Shown piece after piece: positions 44,747-55,557 of a stretch of 64,000 nucleotides of DNA. The stretch spans positions 1 through 64,000 of the forward strand of contig JABCPU010000239.1 of the NCBI GenBank assembly GCA_016800925.1, written 5' to 3'. The DNA comes from Suillus spraguei. Its lineage: Eukaryota > Basidiomycota > Agaricomycetes > Boletales > Suillaceae. How positions within the stretch are numbered: the first letter of the stretch is position 1; each line of letters opens with the position of its first letter. The notes beneath the pieces are model-generated. The model was not told the origin of the DNA and made no database searches. It saw only the letters and a program-made list of their open reading frames with translations. The position numbers were made by a program, and so were the translations under genes.

Positions 44747-46060
44747 CTAGAAATCAAAGAGACGATTCCCTTCCCATGGGTTATCAAGACTGGGATCAAA
44801 AACAAAGGACCCAGAGGCCTGCAAGGTTGGGGAATCATCAAGACTGGGATCAATAACGAAAGATGGGGGTGTTGAGGCAGGCCCCAAAGAGGTGAGGTCA
44901 GCCTCCACAGGTGGCTCTGGCTCAGCAACAACCTCTTGGGTATCTAAACTGAAGGAACCGAAGAAGTTACCAGTGTACTCATCATCACTTGCAGTCAAGT
45001 CAACTATTGTGGCCGATTCAGAAAGGTTTTCAGAGTCTGATGCTGGCAGAATCTCATCGTCAGTTCCTGTCGACACTAATCATAAAAATTCAACATGAGT
45101 CTGACTGATAATCAACAACAAAAGCAATGTACTATACCTCGACAATATTTGATCTTGCAAGGGGGCACTGATAAGCTTGACTCAGATGAGGTGGAGCTGT
45201 CTTCCGAGTCACTGGATATACTCTCAGACTTGGTAAGATCATGATATGCTGAGCTAGATGGGAGAGTGGGCATCTTCTCCTTCCCTTTTGATTTTGCCCA
45301 CTCTTGCAACACTGATGATGGAATGCTTTGGTGAGTGGCTAAGAAACAAGTTATTCATAGTCTGTGAAGTGAAGAAACTGAGGACTCACCTAGAATGACA
45401 ACATTTTCTTGAAATCCACCTCTCTTATTTGTCCTTGCATTTCGTGCCACCGATGTCCCATCAGGGAATTGAATACCAGGAGGAATTATGATCCTGTGCT
45501 TCTCCTTGACACAAAGATAGTATTGGGGTAGATATTGAAATACCTCATCTTCATGCTCCTAGTAATCTGGATTCGGCAACTTTGGCAAGGCATCAAAATA
45601 AACGAAGAGTCGTGGGAAACATTTCCGAAGCTCTAGGTCAAAGAGTATGAAAGACCAGTTCTTGCTGATGACAATACCATCGACATGATCTGTGATGGCT
45701 AGTTTCATGACCTCAAGAGTCTGGACCTCCACCAAAGTTGGGATTTGGGGATTACAAAGAACAGGTGTCAGAAGTGGAATGTATGAATGCGAGGTCTTCT
45801 TAGGCTAAACAGTAATCAGCAACCTTAGCCAATAGGAGTTATGATATCAACTACCCACCTGTTTTGTCCCACAAGGAATGAAAATTATTTCACCAGCTAC
45901 AAACTGAAAGTCGAGAGGGCGAGCTGATTTTGACTAATAAACAAACATTCCAAGTCACTTACCTAAGTGACAACTCCCTCTAAAACATGCTGGCACTTAC
46001 TTTAGGGACAATCTGAGCATTAGACCTGCTGTGTGAACAAGAAGCAGACTTTAAACCTTG
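44747..46060 (-). pseudogene. Uncharacterised gene carried by the TET element
   Basis: This is a minus-strand multi-exon gene of about 400 codons whose first exon could not be fixed. Upstream exons read SARPLDFQFVAGEIIFIPCG, then ISKNWSFILFDLELRKCFPR, YYLCVKEKHRIIIPPGIQFP and GGFQENVVIL, followed by a serine/aspartate-rich middle (SESISSDSEDSSTSSESSLS) and an acidic C terminus ending GNRLFDF. Introns have GTRAGT-type donors (around 45.37, 45.09, 45.8 and 45.95 kb). One in-frame TAG lies near 45560 (NPDY*EHED). No domain is recognised. Its place between the left terminal repeat and the other cargo genes suggests it belongs to the element. Confidence 0.5.
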
Positions 46061-46106
46061 ATTTGCCTCGCTATTTGCCTTTCTGTAGGCAGTTGATGAT
46101 CACTTT

Positions 46107-47746
46107 TGTTACGACCATGCAAAACCAGAGATTAGTAAGAAGTTCTGGTCTTACATGGGGTTGTACTGGAGGGTTGTAAGTCAAAGGGGCTTGGCCTCAG
46201 CTCGTACGCTGTGCCCCTTACCCGAGTATGTGCCCTTAATTTCGGATGAAGTCCAAGGGAGAGTTCTGGTGAAGTCCGGATGGAGGGTCCGGACGAACTC
46301 TAAGGCAGGATAGCTCGACAGAGCTCCGATGGACTTCCAGATGAGCGCGGGAATGCGCCGGAACTATTTCCGGAAGGTAGGGAGTAATGGTAACACTACT
46401 GGAACAAGCTCCAAGTAGAACAGATGAAGGATGGACCGCTGGACAAAGTCCAGGGCAGGATAGGAGCAGAGCTCCGGAGGGAAAGATGATCCATAGATGT
46501 CAGAGGAGCGGAGGAGCGGAGGAGCGGAGGAGCGGAGGAGCGGAGGAGCGGAGGAGCGGAGGAGCGGAGGAGCGGAGGAGCGGAGGAGCGGAGGAGCGGA
46601 GGGAGCGGAGGAGCGGAGGAGCGGAGGAGCGGAGGAGCGGAGGAGCGGAGGAGCGGAGGAGCGGAGGAGCGGAGGAGCGGAGGAGCGGAGGAGCGGAGGA
46701 GCGGAGGAGCGGAGGAGCGGAGGAGCGGAGGAGCGGAGGAGCGGAGGAGCGGAGGAGCGGAGGAGCGGAGGAGCGGAGGAGCGGAGGAGCAGAGGAGCGG
46801 AGGAGCGGAGGAGCGGAGGAGCGGAGGAGCGGAGGAGCGGAGGAGCGGAGGAGCAGAGGAGCGGAGGAGCAGAGGAGCAGAGGAGCGGAGGAGCAGAGGA
46901 GCAGAGGAGCAGAGGAGCATAGCTCTGTGGATCTTAGAGGAAGTGTTGGCTACTAGAGAGGAGTAGGTCCGGATATGGTGTAGAGATAGTATAGACTACT
47001 CCGGACAAGGTCCGGAATAGAAACAGACAGTATAAGACTACCAAAGGTAGAGTCGGAGGTGAAACAGATGATAGACGGAGATGGACAAAGTCCGAAAAGA
47101 TTATAGGACATAGGATCAAAGCTCTGGCCTAGGGAGTGATCCCATAGGCCTGAGTCGGAAGCTTACAAGGGCCAGAGCCCAAGTGCAAGAACGGAGACGG
47201 AGTTATATAGACATGATAACAGGATACAGAGTAATCAAAGGAATATACAGAAGTAGGAACAATGAATCAGACTAAGGTCTGCAGGAGTTGTACTACAAGT
47301 TTATATACTGTAGGAGCATGCCGGAGGGTAAGTACGGATAGTCTGAGGCTATGTCTGAAGCATACGGAAACACATTAGTAAGTACAGCGGGACATAAGGC
47401 TATGAACTCGGAGATGAAGCTCATACGAAATACTTATCAAGATGGAGGCAGAGATCACCGAGAACCGGAAGCACAGAGATACCCAGAAGCCGGAGACACA
47501 GGTATATTCTAAAAGGGGTAATGCGCAGGTGCGCGGGAATAGTTCGGATATGAACTCGGATCGGATATGGACATGGATCGGATATGGACACAGATTGGAT
47601 ATGGACACGGATGGATATGGATTGGAGTGGATGGGTGGATCGGATATGTGAACTGGATTGGATGGGTGGATCAGATATGTGTAGGTTGGGTGTCTGGATG
47701 TCCATGGACTGGATTTGATCTAGACCTGAATGTACGGTATATGACA
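46107..47746 (+). repeat. Solo LTR of family C, enlarged by a minisatellite (1640 bp)
   Basis: TGTTACGAC to TATATGACA with the perfect duplication ACTTT (46102-46106, 47747-47751). It shares the ends, a GGCTTGGCCTCAG-type block and the TTTATATACTGTA box with the 770-bp solo LTR at 15621. Most of the extra length is the 9-bp array at 46503-46919 and GGATATGGACA-type short repeats near 47560-47640. Confidence 0.82.
46503..46919 (+). repeat. 9-bp minisatellite, about 46 copies of GAGGAGCGG
   Basis: This is a nearly perfect tandem array. One unit near 46600 has an extra G, and later units carry A for G (GAGGAGCAG), more often toward the right. Because nine is a multiple of three the array is open in several frames on both strands (EERRSGGA and similar). 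I do not regard these as genes. Confidence 0.95.
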
Positions 47747-47751
47747 ACTTT

Positions 47752-48488
47752 CTATCATCCTGCATCAGATCTCTGAGCAGGATTTCACACATTTTCTTAA
47801 CTGGGTGTACCACATGTATGTATCTATGATATATTGACATGTGATGGTTTAACTGGCATGTTCTAGTAGCTCAGTTCCCCCACCACCTGAGGAACCATTT
47901 CTTGTCACTATCCTCAAGGTTTCACACCTGTGGATGATAAGCAATAGCATCAAGTTTGCTATTGATGGACTGGAAAACCTCACTCTGCATCCCACTCACC
48001 GACTAGAGCTTGCACAATTATATCCCATACCCCAGTGGATTGCTCCAGCAATTTGCGAGATCATATCACAGTCGCTCACAAACACTACTGATACCAAGGC
48101 TGCACAGATGGGGTTCAAAGTATATACAATCATTGCAAGGGCAAAGGAGGTGATGGAGTGAGAACGTCGGGCATTGGCTGCCTACCCACCCTCACTCCTT
48201 GTCTCACCATCTTTCAGCTGCTCGACTCGCTTGCATAGCAGGTGTAAGGAGGCATGGTCAGGATTCTGGTGGAAGAAAGTAGCTCGTGCAATCCTCTATC
48301 CAACAAACCCACTCTCACTGACACAGACTCTCCAATTCATCATCGAGGCTCAATTACCTGATGGCATGAATGTTGAACGCAAGCAAGCTATGGTCAATGT
48401 GATGATAGAATTAGATGGACTCGAGGTTGAGGAGAAAATTATTGAGGGAGTTATAAGAGCAGTCACTTCGTATTTCAACTCCCTCTAA
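47752..48488 (+). pseudogene. BTB/POZ-domain protein fragment carried by the TET element
   Basis: Exon-like pieces read ISEQDFTHFLNWVY, then after an intron with a TTCTAG acceptor (about 47867) VPPPPEEPFLVTILKVSHLW, FAIDGLENLTLHPTHRLELA and YPIPQWIAPAICEII, ending TSYFNSL. The order matches the C-terminal half of BTB-domain proteins common in agaricomycetes. The N-terminal BTB core is missing or lies left of the solo LTR. A TGA at 48159-48161 (KEVME*ERRALAAYPPSLL) again sits where arginine is expected. The role of such a fragment in the element is unknown. Confidence 0.6.
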
Positions 48489-49851
48489 TATATTTCCAGT
48501 AGGCTGAGTTTGGCAAATCTATAGTTATGCGATGATAGAATCAGATGGGCTCAAGGTTGAGGAGAGAATTATTAAGAGAGTTGAGTTTTACATGAGCTAA
48601 GATTTTGTTTCAAAAAATAAAGCACTCATAACAATAAAATAAGCAATAAGGGAGAAGAACAACACCTAAAGTGAACAAACATAATGATTATAGTTAATTG
48701 TGGCAATGAGGGGTGTTGAATGGCAGAGCAGCTTCCTGGCTAAATCCTGCACAGCAATGCAACAGGGACCAAGTTACCCCAACACTATCCAGCTGATGAT
48801 ACAAAAGAGGTAATAAATATATGTCACCCTAAAAGCACCAAAATTGCGAAAATGTCACACAATCAATTTTCACTTCTGCTGGCCCCTACACTTTTCAACC
48901 ACCACCATGCCCAAAAAATCAACAGATACCAGCCATCTGAGGCAATGTAAGTGATATCTTGCCATCATTATCTAGGCTAACATACTAGTGGTGCATAGAC
49001 TTTGAGCATCTAGCTGGAAATGCATGCTTTATGCATGCACTCCAGATAAGATCAGATCTTGATAAGAAGCTTCTTGCTTTTGGGAGTGTCCCAGGCCTTG
49101 CAAACTCTGTAAGTCTGTTTCTACTGCAATATCTATGCTACTTCTGAGCATTTATGTATGTAGGCTGGCCATTTGCAGCTCCTGGCTACCAAGAATGCTG
49201 GATTGGTGCCAGGATCTCTCAAGGAGGCTCTCAGGGGTTATTTTCTGCAGAGCCATAGGAGGAAGAATACAGCTCACTCTAAGAAATGAACCATTGTAAG
49301 TCTGCTCTCTGCTACTGCTGAATTACTCTACCACTCAGTATACTTGACAGGCAAGGGCCCTTGGCCTACATGGCACTCCACTGACAGCCCAACCTCTTGC
49401 AGCCACTGATATGGTCAAAGTGGTCATTTGTGACCGCTCTGATGACACTAGCTTTAAGCAAGACACACTTTTGGTGGACTGTGGCAATGAGGATTTGGCT
49501 GGCAGTGGGGCTGCTGTCCTTTCTGTTCCTGTCGACAAATCATGGTATGTGATTGAACCAGATGAAAGCATTATCTTCATTGATTCTAAAGGTATGATTA
49601 ATCTTTCTGCATTATGCATGTAGCTGATCTGGTATATAGGATCTGTTGCACTTGCTGTGCTCCATGGCAAGTGTAGCCAACATCCTGACCTATTGACTTA
49701 TGTCAATACTGTCATTGATGAGGCTGTCAATGACCGCAAGGGTGTCAGGGTAAGTTTTTTCCCATCTCAGGTCGATATATATTTCCAATGGGCTGGATAG
49801 CTTACTCATGGAGGGGAGCTGATACAGTTCGGCTGGAATGCAGGTCCCTGT

Positions 49852-50799
49852 TGTAACGAACATATTGGTGCTGGGCTTAAAACCCTATCTTTTGACACTC
49901 GTCTCACGTCTATAGGAGCTACCTCTTGTCCATGGCCGTCTTGCTCCTTTAGCATTACCGAAGGCATCCCATGCTTACCACACACCATACCAACTACTGC
50001 ACCATGTTCCACGTACCGATGTCCTCCCATGTCCTTGCCGCATCCACATAGCTCCATTTGGTGCGTCGTTTGTTTTATGTTCGTTATCACTGATTCCACG
50101 GCAAGTCTTATTACATGTTGCCTCGCGCTATGTTTACATATGGCGGTTACTACACTCAAGTGCTACTGATCTTGCCTAGAGTATTCCGGATAAATATGAT
50201 TTAGGATATAAGCACCGCATACCCCGCACGATACAGTACCTGATTTTACACCATTGCACGTACTATAGGTCAGGATTATTGTCTAGCTCTGGATCCACCC
50301 AGTAGTAGACTTAGTCTTTAAAGTTCCTTTATCACTCGTTAATCCATCATGCTCATTCTCTGTTACCGCTGGCATACCGCTGGACTTTTGACTGTTATTT
50401 TGACTGAACTTCTCACGCACCACTACTTTACTGCTGAAAGTACTGTGGACTTCTTCACTGTTTCTTTGCACTGCTTGCAACCTTATTGCTACTGCCAATA
50501 TCATTGCTCAACATTGCTCACTCGACGGAACTGTTTCTGACTATATCTTGACCACGGTAGTACCGCTACTTATGACGCTAGTTCCGGCGGCACCATCGCT
50601 GACCGCGGCAACTTACCGCTGACCACAATGCTTCATTCGCACATAAGTTTGACTTGAACTTGACCATACTAATAGGCATCCCCCTTTAGGGTCAAACGCT
50701 CTTGTTTTCACAAGTGAAGCAGACTAGACGGAGTGCAAGACTCACATACTAACTTAGGAGGTAGTTTATCTACAGCCCAGGTTAGGTTGTATCTTTACA
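49852..50799 (+). repeat. Left arm of the giant palindrome
   Basis: It pairs in inverse with 50804-51129 joined to 54921-55557. Matching landmarks include GTCAGCGGTAAGTTGCCGCG (right arm) against CGCGGCAACTTACCGCTGAC (left arm). Confidence 0.9.
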
Positions 50800-50803
50800 C
50801 CAT

Positions 50804-51129
50804 TGTAAAGATTCAACCTAACCTGGGCTGTAGATAAACTACCTCCTAAGTTAGTATGTGAGTCTTGCACTCCGTCTAGTCTGCTTCACTTGTGAAAACA
50901 AGAGCGTTTGACCCTAAAGGGGGATGCCTATTAGTATGGTCAAGTTCAAGTCAAACTTATGTGCGAATGAAGCATTGTGGTCAGCGGTAAGTTGCCGCGG
51001 TCAGCGATGGTGCCGCCAGAACTAGCATCATAAGTAGCGGTACTACCGTGGTCAAGATATAGTCAGAAACAGTTGCGTCGAGCGAGCAATGTTGAGCAAT
51101 GATATTGGCAGTAGCAATAAGGTTGCGAG
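50804..51129 (+). repeat. Right arm of the giant palindrome, inner part
   Basis: This is the inner third of the right arm. It ends at the 8-bp duplication GTTGCGAG, where the hAT element entered. The rest of the arm continues at 54921-55557. Confidence 0.9.
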
Positions 51130-54100
51130 TAGTGCTGCCGTGGTCCAGTTACGAACCGTGGTTCGAACCTGACCATTGGTCAGGTTCGTCCTTGGTTCGG
51201 TCCATGGTCCAGCATTTTGCATGGACCGAACCGGAATGAGGTTCGTGGTCCGCTAACTCCTGTGTGGTTCATCTATAGGTTCGGACCTTCCCGAACCGTT
51301 CCGAACCCCGAACTGAATCTTCTTTGCAATGCCTTCAAGGCTCAATCACACGCTTCTCATCATTTTGACTTCTCGATTCTCAAGATTCGCCATGGTCACT
51401 TTGACCTTTGGCATTCTCAAGACTTTTTTTGACTTATCCTGTCCGGAGGTTCGCATCCCGCACACCCTGCTGTCCGATAATGCCTACCTGTTCAATCAAG
51501 CTCAAGGTATGACTTTTCCGTCAAATCAAGCGCAATAAACTGATTGACATATTATATTTCTTAGGATTATTCAATGCATACTATGAGTTAGTAGGAGATT
51601 GGGTATTCGCATATAAAGGGATCAAGGTGAGTGATATATTTTGACTACTGGTACAATGTCTGAACCTGAAGCACAGTGTGCCCTCAACCCAGACGGGTCT
51701 CTAAAGGACGCCAAAGACATCGTTTTTTACAATGATCCTGATGATGCCGTCCCCATTTCCGCTCCATCCTCCTCTGCCCAGCCACCCACAGACGCCTTCT
51801 CTGTGCTACTGCAGACTGGACGCAAACCAGTGCCACTTATTGCCGGCGCTCGACGCTCCATTCGTGCCTCTAAACCTTCTGCGTGCCTTCGTGATTCCGA
51901 CAACGCTTGTTCTTCAACAAGCCGCAAGCGTGCATTATCCAGTGCAACTGAGCAACTAGTTAGGAAGAAGGTTGTGTTACAGCTCTCCGCTCCATTATCT
52001 GACGACGACACGGATATTGATACTGACCACGGTGCTGGTCAATCGGATGAGGCCGAGGACGAAGGTGTACCAGCACCTGAGGACGTACCAGCACCTGAGG
52101 ATGAACCTGAGGACGAACCCGAGGATCTTCAAGACACCACCATCCGAGCTGCTTTATCAAAGAGTGAGCGCAGCGCTGATATTCGAACAATCTTCACTCG
52201 CGACAACAAACATTGGGTCTGCAGACCTTGCAAGGATGCCGGTGAACTTGAAAGCAAGTACACATTTCGTGGAGGTATCTCTACACTACGCACGCACATT
52301 TGTCGGTATGTTCACATCTTCTTTCCATTGAATGATCACTAATATTATATATCTATCAGTAATAAAGCCCATTTTCAACTTTACAAGTCACGCTGCGAAG
52401 CCGCAAACATCACCATGCACCCTCGAGCAGTTCCAACTGGTGAGGTTCAATCCCTGTGAGTTACATTTGCCGTATTGTAGTGTGTTGTACTGATTCATAG
52501 ATAGTTCAAGGCAATCCACCCTCGATGGCAGCCTTGCCCCGAAAGCGCCCATGTTCACCAAGGCAGGGCTTCTGGAGTATATTATGGAGTTGATTGTGAC
52601 CGAGGACGAGGCGTTGCAACTCGTCGACAAACCAGCCTTCCGCAACTTGCTTCGTTATGTCCGCCCCGCCCTTGCTGAAAGTGACGTGCCACACCGCACG
52701 AAACTTATGGAGACTGTTAAGGCCCGCGCAGTGCAGGTGGTCAATGTCATTCGTGAGCGTCTCGCAAAGGTAGACAGTCAAGTCTCGATGACCTTCGATT
52801 CATGGACGTCAATCATCGGCGACCCCTTCTTCTCCATCACAGGCCACTATATCTGGAGCCCGGATGATAAACCCCAGCAATGGGAATTACGCCGTGAGCA
52901 ACTCAGTTTTGCGCACATCCAGGGCAATCATAGTGGTCAGAATACAGCTCGCTTGATTGTTGATACCATTGACAAATATGAACTACGAAATAAGGTAAAG
53001 TTTAATTTACTACTTTGCTGCGCTGAATCTAATCAGTGTGTTGTAGGTTGGATGGATGACCTCTGACAATGCCACCAACAATGATACCGCCATGAAAGCA
53101 GTTGGACAAGAAATCGATCCTGAGGGTACGCAGTGGGCACCTGATGCACGCCGCATCAGGTGCCAAGAACATATACTTAATCTCGCAGCACGCCACTTTG
53201 TTGATGCCGTCGCCCCCACACCTCAAGCTGCTCTCATGAAGAAAATTCGACAAGCGCTTGATAATGGCAACGACGCTGACCTTGACACCTTAAATAAACA
53301 GCTTTCTTCCATGGATGTCAGTAACGACGACGACGACGACACCTTATTCGATACCGGTGATTCACTTGGCAAAGCTCTTGCCCTCATTGAGCAGGTACGT
53401 GCTATATTTTTTAGACTATTCTTTTGCTGATCGAGATCCTCAGATCCAAAAGTCCCCTCAAGCTCGAGCATTTTTCCGCAAGGCTTGCAAAGAGGAAAAC
53501 GTACCTGAGCTTGAGCTCTTGCAATGGATCCGGACTCGCTGGGTGTCGCTATATAAATGCCTGGACCGCATGTTGATCTTGCGTCAAGTGAGTTTTTTCT
53601 TCTTTCAATGTTTAAAAGTGGCCTGATTTTAATTAAATAGGCTGTAAACCGTTTCACCAACCTTGCCGACGAAAGCCACGAAGTGCCAACTCTTCGCAAC
53701 AAGACTTACGACAACTTCAAGCTCGATCGAAGTGATTGGAGACACCTCGGGCTTATTCACCGAGTCCTCAAGGAACCAGCCACGGCTCAGCAATCGTTCT
53801 CATCAGCAAAACATCTGACCGCATGGAAAACGATCCCTACACTAGAGTGCCTCGCTGATCGATGGAGATCCATGGCAGATGACCCACAATATCTTCCGAT
53901 CGCTGATGCGATTAAGGCCGGACTCAAGAATGTCGACAAATACTTCAAGAAAACAAGTCAATCGGACGTTTATTTTATTTGTCTTGGTGAGTACTATCAA
54001 TTTTTCAAACTCGTTCTTATCTAATATAATTTAAGTTCTGGATCCAAACTATAAGCTCGCATACGTTGAAGGCCGGTGGGATTATGGAGATGTTGCAGAT

Positions 54101-54912
54101 GGCAGAGCTCGTCTGGAGCCGTGGTGAGTACTCGTCTATGTTGTTTTCCCACTCTAATCTTATTTTTTTTGTAGTTCGATGAATATTATACACCACCGAG
54201 TCGAACGCCTACTACCAACGAGCAATCCGCTCCGCCAACGAGAGCTGCCAGTGTATGCAAGCACTATGGCGATGATTGGATGCGCGAGGCTATTAGGACG
54301 CGCAAGACATCAGACCACCTTACTCACAATCCTCGTCAAGAGCTCAACATGTACTTGTCTTCGCCACTAGAGGAGACTGATGACATTGTGGCCTGGTGGG
54401 GGGTAAGTCTTTTTTTTATTTGTTTTTTCGCTACTAAATCTACTTAATAGCTTCACTCGCTGCAATACCCTACACTCGTGCGCATTGCGCGAGACTATCT
54501 ACCCATTCAAGGCAGCTCCGTTCCTTCCGAACAAGCATTCTCAAGCGGAGGAATCACTTCGACTATCCGACGCAATGCACTCAGGACTGACACGTTCATG
54601 GCACTACAACTACTGAAGGGAGCATATAGGAATGGGCACCTTTCTGCAGAAGTAGAGGCTGAGGGACATGCGGCTTCGTTGGACATGTAACTACGAGTAC
54701 AAATATCTTGCTATGTTTTTTTTTCCTGGCTGTAATTTTTTTGCGTTCGGTTCGTGTTCAGACAGAGAAAAAAACCGAACCTGACCGCTGCGAACCGTTC
54801 GCAAAGGTTCAGTCTAAGGTTCGTTGAAATAACTAGAACTGAACCTTGGTCCGGTTTTTGGTTCTCGTCCAACCACCTCTGAACCGAACGGAACCGGACT
54901 GCGGCAGCACTA
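51130..54912 (+). mobile_element. hAT DNA transposon, apparently complete
   Basis: It is 3783 bp, starting TAGTGCTGCCG and ending CGGCAGCACTA (11-bp inverted repeats), flanked by the perfect 8-bp duplication GTTGCGAG (51122-51129, 54913-54920). Dense GGTTCG/CGAACC motifs just inside both ends (51158-51310, 54745-54900) look like subterminal transposase-binding repeats. The transposase gene is open. This is the youngest layer of this nest. Confidence 0.93.
51656..54690 (+). CDS. hAT transposase with BED zinc finger, multi-exon
   Basis: It starts [19 protein letters not shown]. An acidic N terminus is followed by a BED-type finger ([13 protein letters not shown] ... STLRTHICR, continuing after the 52306 intron into [10 protein letters not shown]). 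The RNase H-fold core shows [20 protein letters not shown], then [12 protein letters not shown] and [17 protein letters not shown]. The C terminus carries the hAT dimerisation region ([46 protein letters not shown]), ending EGHAASLDM. About eight introns of 50-60 nt with GTRNGT donors are visible, for example at 52306, 52458, 52995, 53396, 53588, 53984, 54123 and 54402. I see no stops or shifts in the exons, so the gene could be functional. Exon edges are by eye. Confidence 0.85.
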
Positions 54913-54920
54913 GTTGCGAG

Positions 54921-55557
54921 CAGTGCAAAGAAACAGTGAAGAAGTCCACAGTACTTTCAGCGGTAAAGTAGTGGTGCGTGAGAAGTTCAGTCAAAATAAC
55001 AGTCAAAAGTCCAGCGGTATGCCAGCGGTAACAGAGAATGAGCATGATGGATTAACGAGTGATAAAGGAACTTTAAAGACTAAGTCTACTACTGGGTGGA
55101 TCCAGAGCTAGACAATAATCCTGACCTATAGTACGTGCAATGGTGTAAAATCAGGTACTGTATCGTGCGGGGTATGCGGTGCTTATATCCTAAATCATAT
55201 TTATCCGGAATACTCTAGGCAAGATCAGTAGCGCTTGAGTGTAGTAACTGCCATATGTAAACATAGCATGAGGCGCTGCGGCACAAGGCAACATGTAATA
55301 AGGCTTGCCATAGAATCAGTGATAATGAACATAAAACAAACGATACACCAAATGGAGCTATGCAGACGCGGCAAGGACATGGGAGGACATCGGTATGTGG
55401 AACGTGGTGCGGCAGTCGGTACGGTGTGCAGTAAGCATGGGATGCCGCCGGTAATGCTAAAGGGGTAAGACGGCCATGGACAAGTGGTAACTCCTATAGA
55501 CGTGAGACGAGTGTCAAAAGATGGGGTTTTAAGCCCAGCGCCAATATATTTGTTACA
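54921..55557 (+). repeat. Right arm of the giant palindrome, outer part
   Basis: This is the outer two thirds of the right arm, complementary to 49852-50490. It ends TTTGTTACA at 55557. The TET/JBP-like exon resumes immediately after it. Confidence 0.9.

Larger units (their letters stand above)
49852..55557. mobile_element. Giant palindromic (foldback-like) element with a hAT inside
   Basis: The left arm 49852-50799 and the right arm 50804-51129 plus 54921-55557 are inverted copies of about 950 bp around a 4-base centre (CCAT at 50800-50803). Outer ends are TGTAACGAACATATTGG and the complement of TGTAACAAATATATTGG. The arms differ mostly at CpG. No coding capacity is seen in the arms. It splits the TET/JBP-like gene. 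The target duplication is unclear: CCT stands on both sides, but two extra bases (GT) intervene on the left. It could be a non-autonomous DNA transposon or a foldback element. Confidence 0.8.

Noticed and set aside
46503..46919. Possible CRISPR-like array
   Set aside because: Units are 9 bp and contiguous with no spacers, in a eukaryotic genome; it is a minisatellite.
46387..46956. Long open frames on both strands across the 9-bp array (EERRSGGA repeats)
   Set aside because: A 9-bp repeat is automatically open in several frames; the stretch lies inside a solo LTR with its own target duplication and has no other coding signal.
50283..50540. Frames in the palindrome arms, mirrored at 54833-55111
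   Set aside because: They are inverted copies of each other inside non-coding arms and resemble no protein family.
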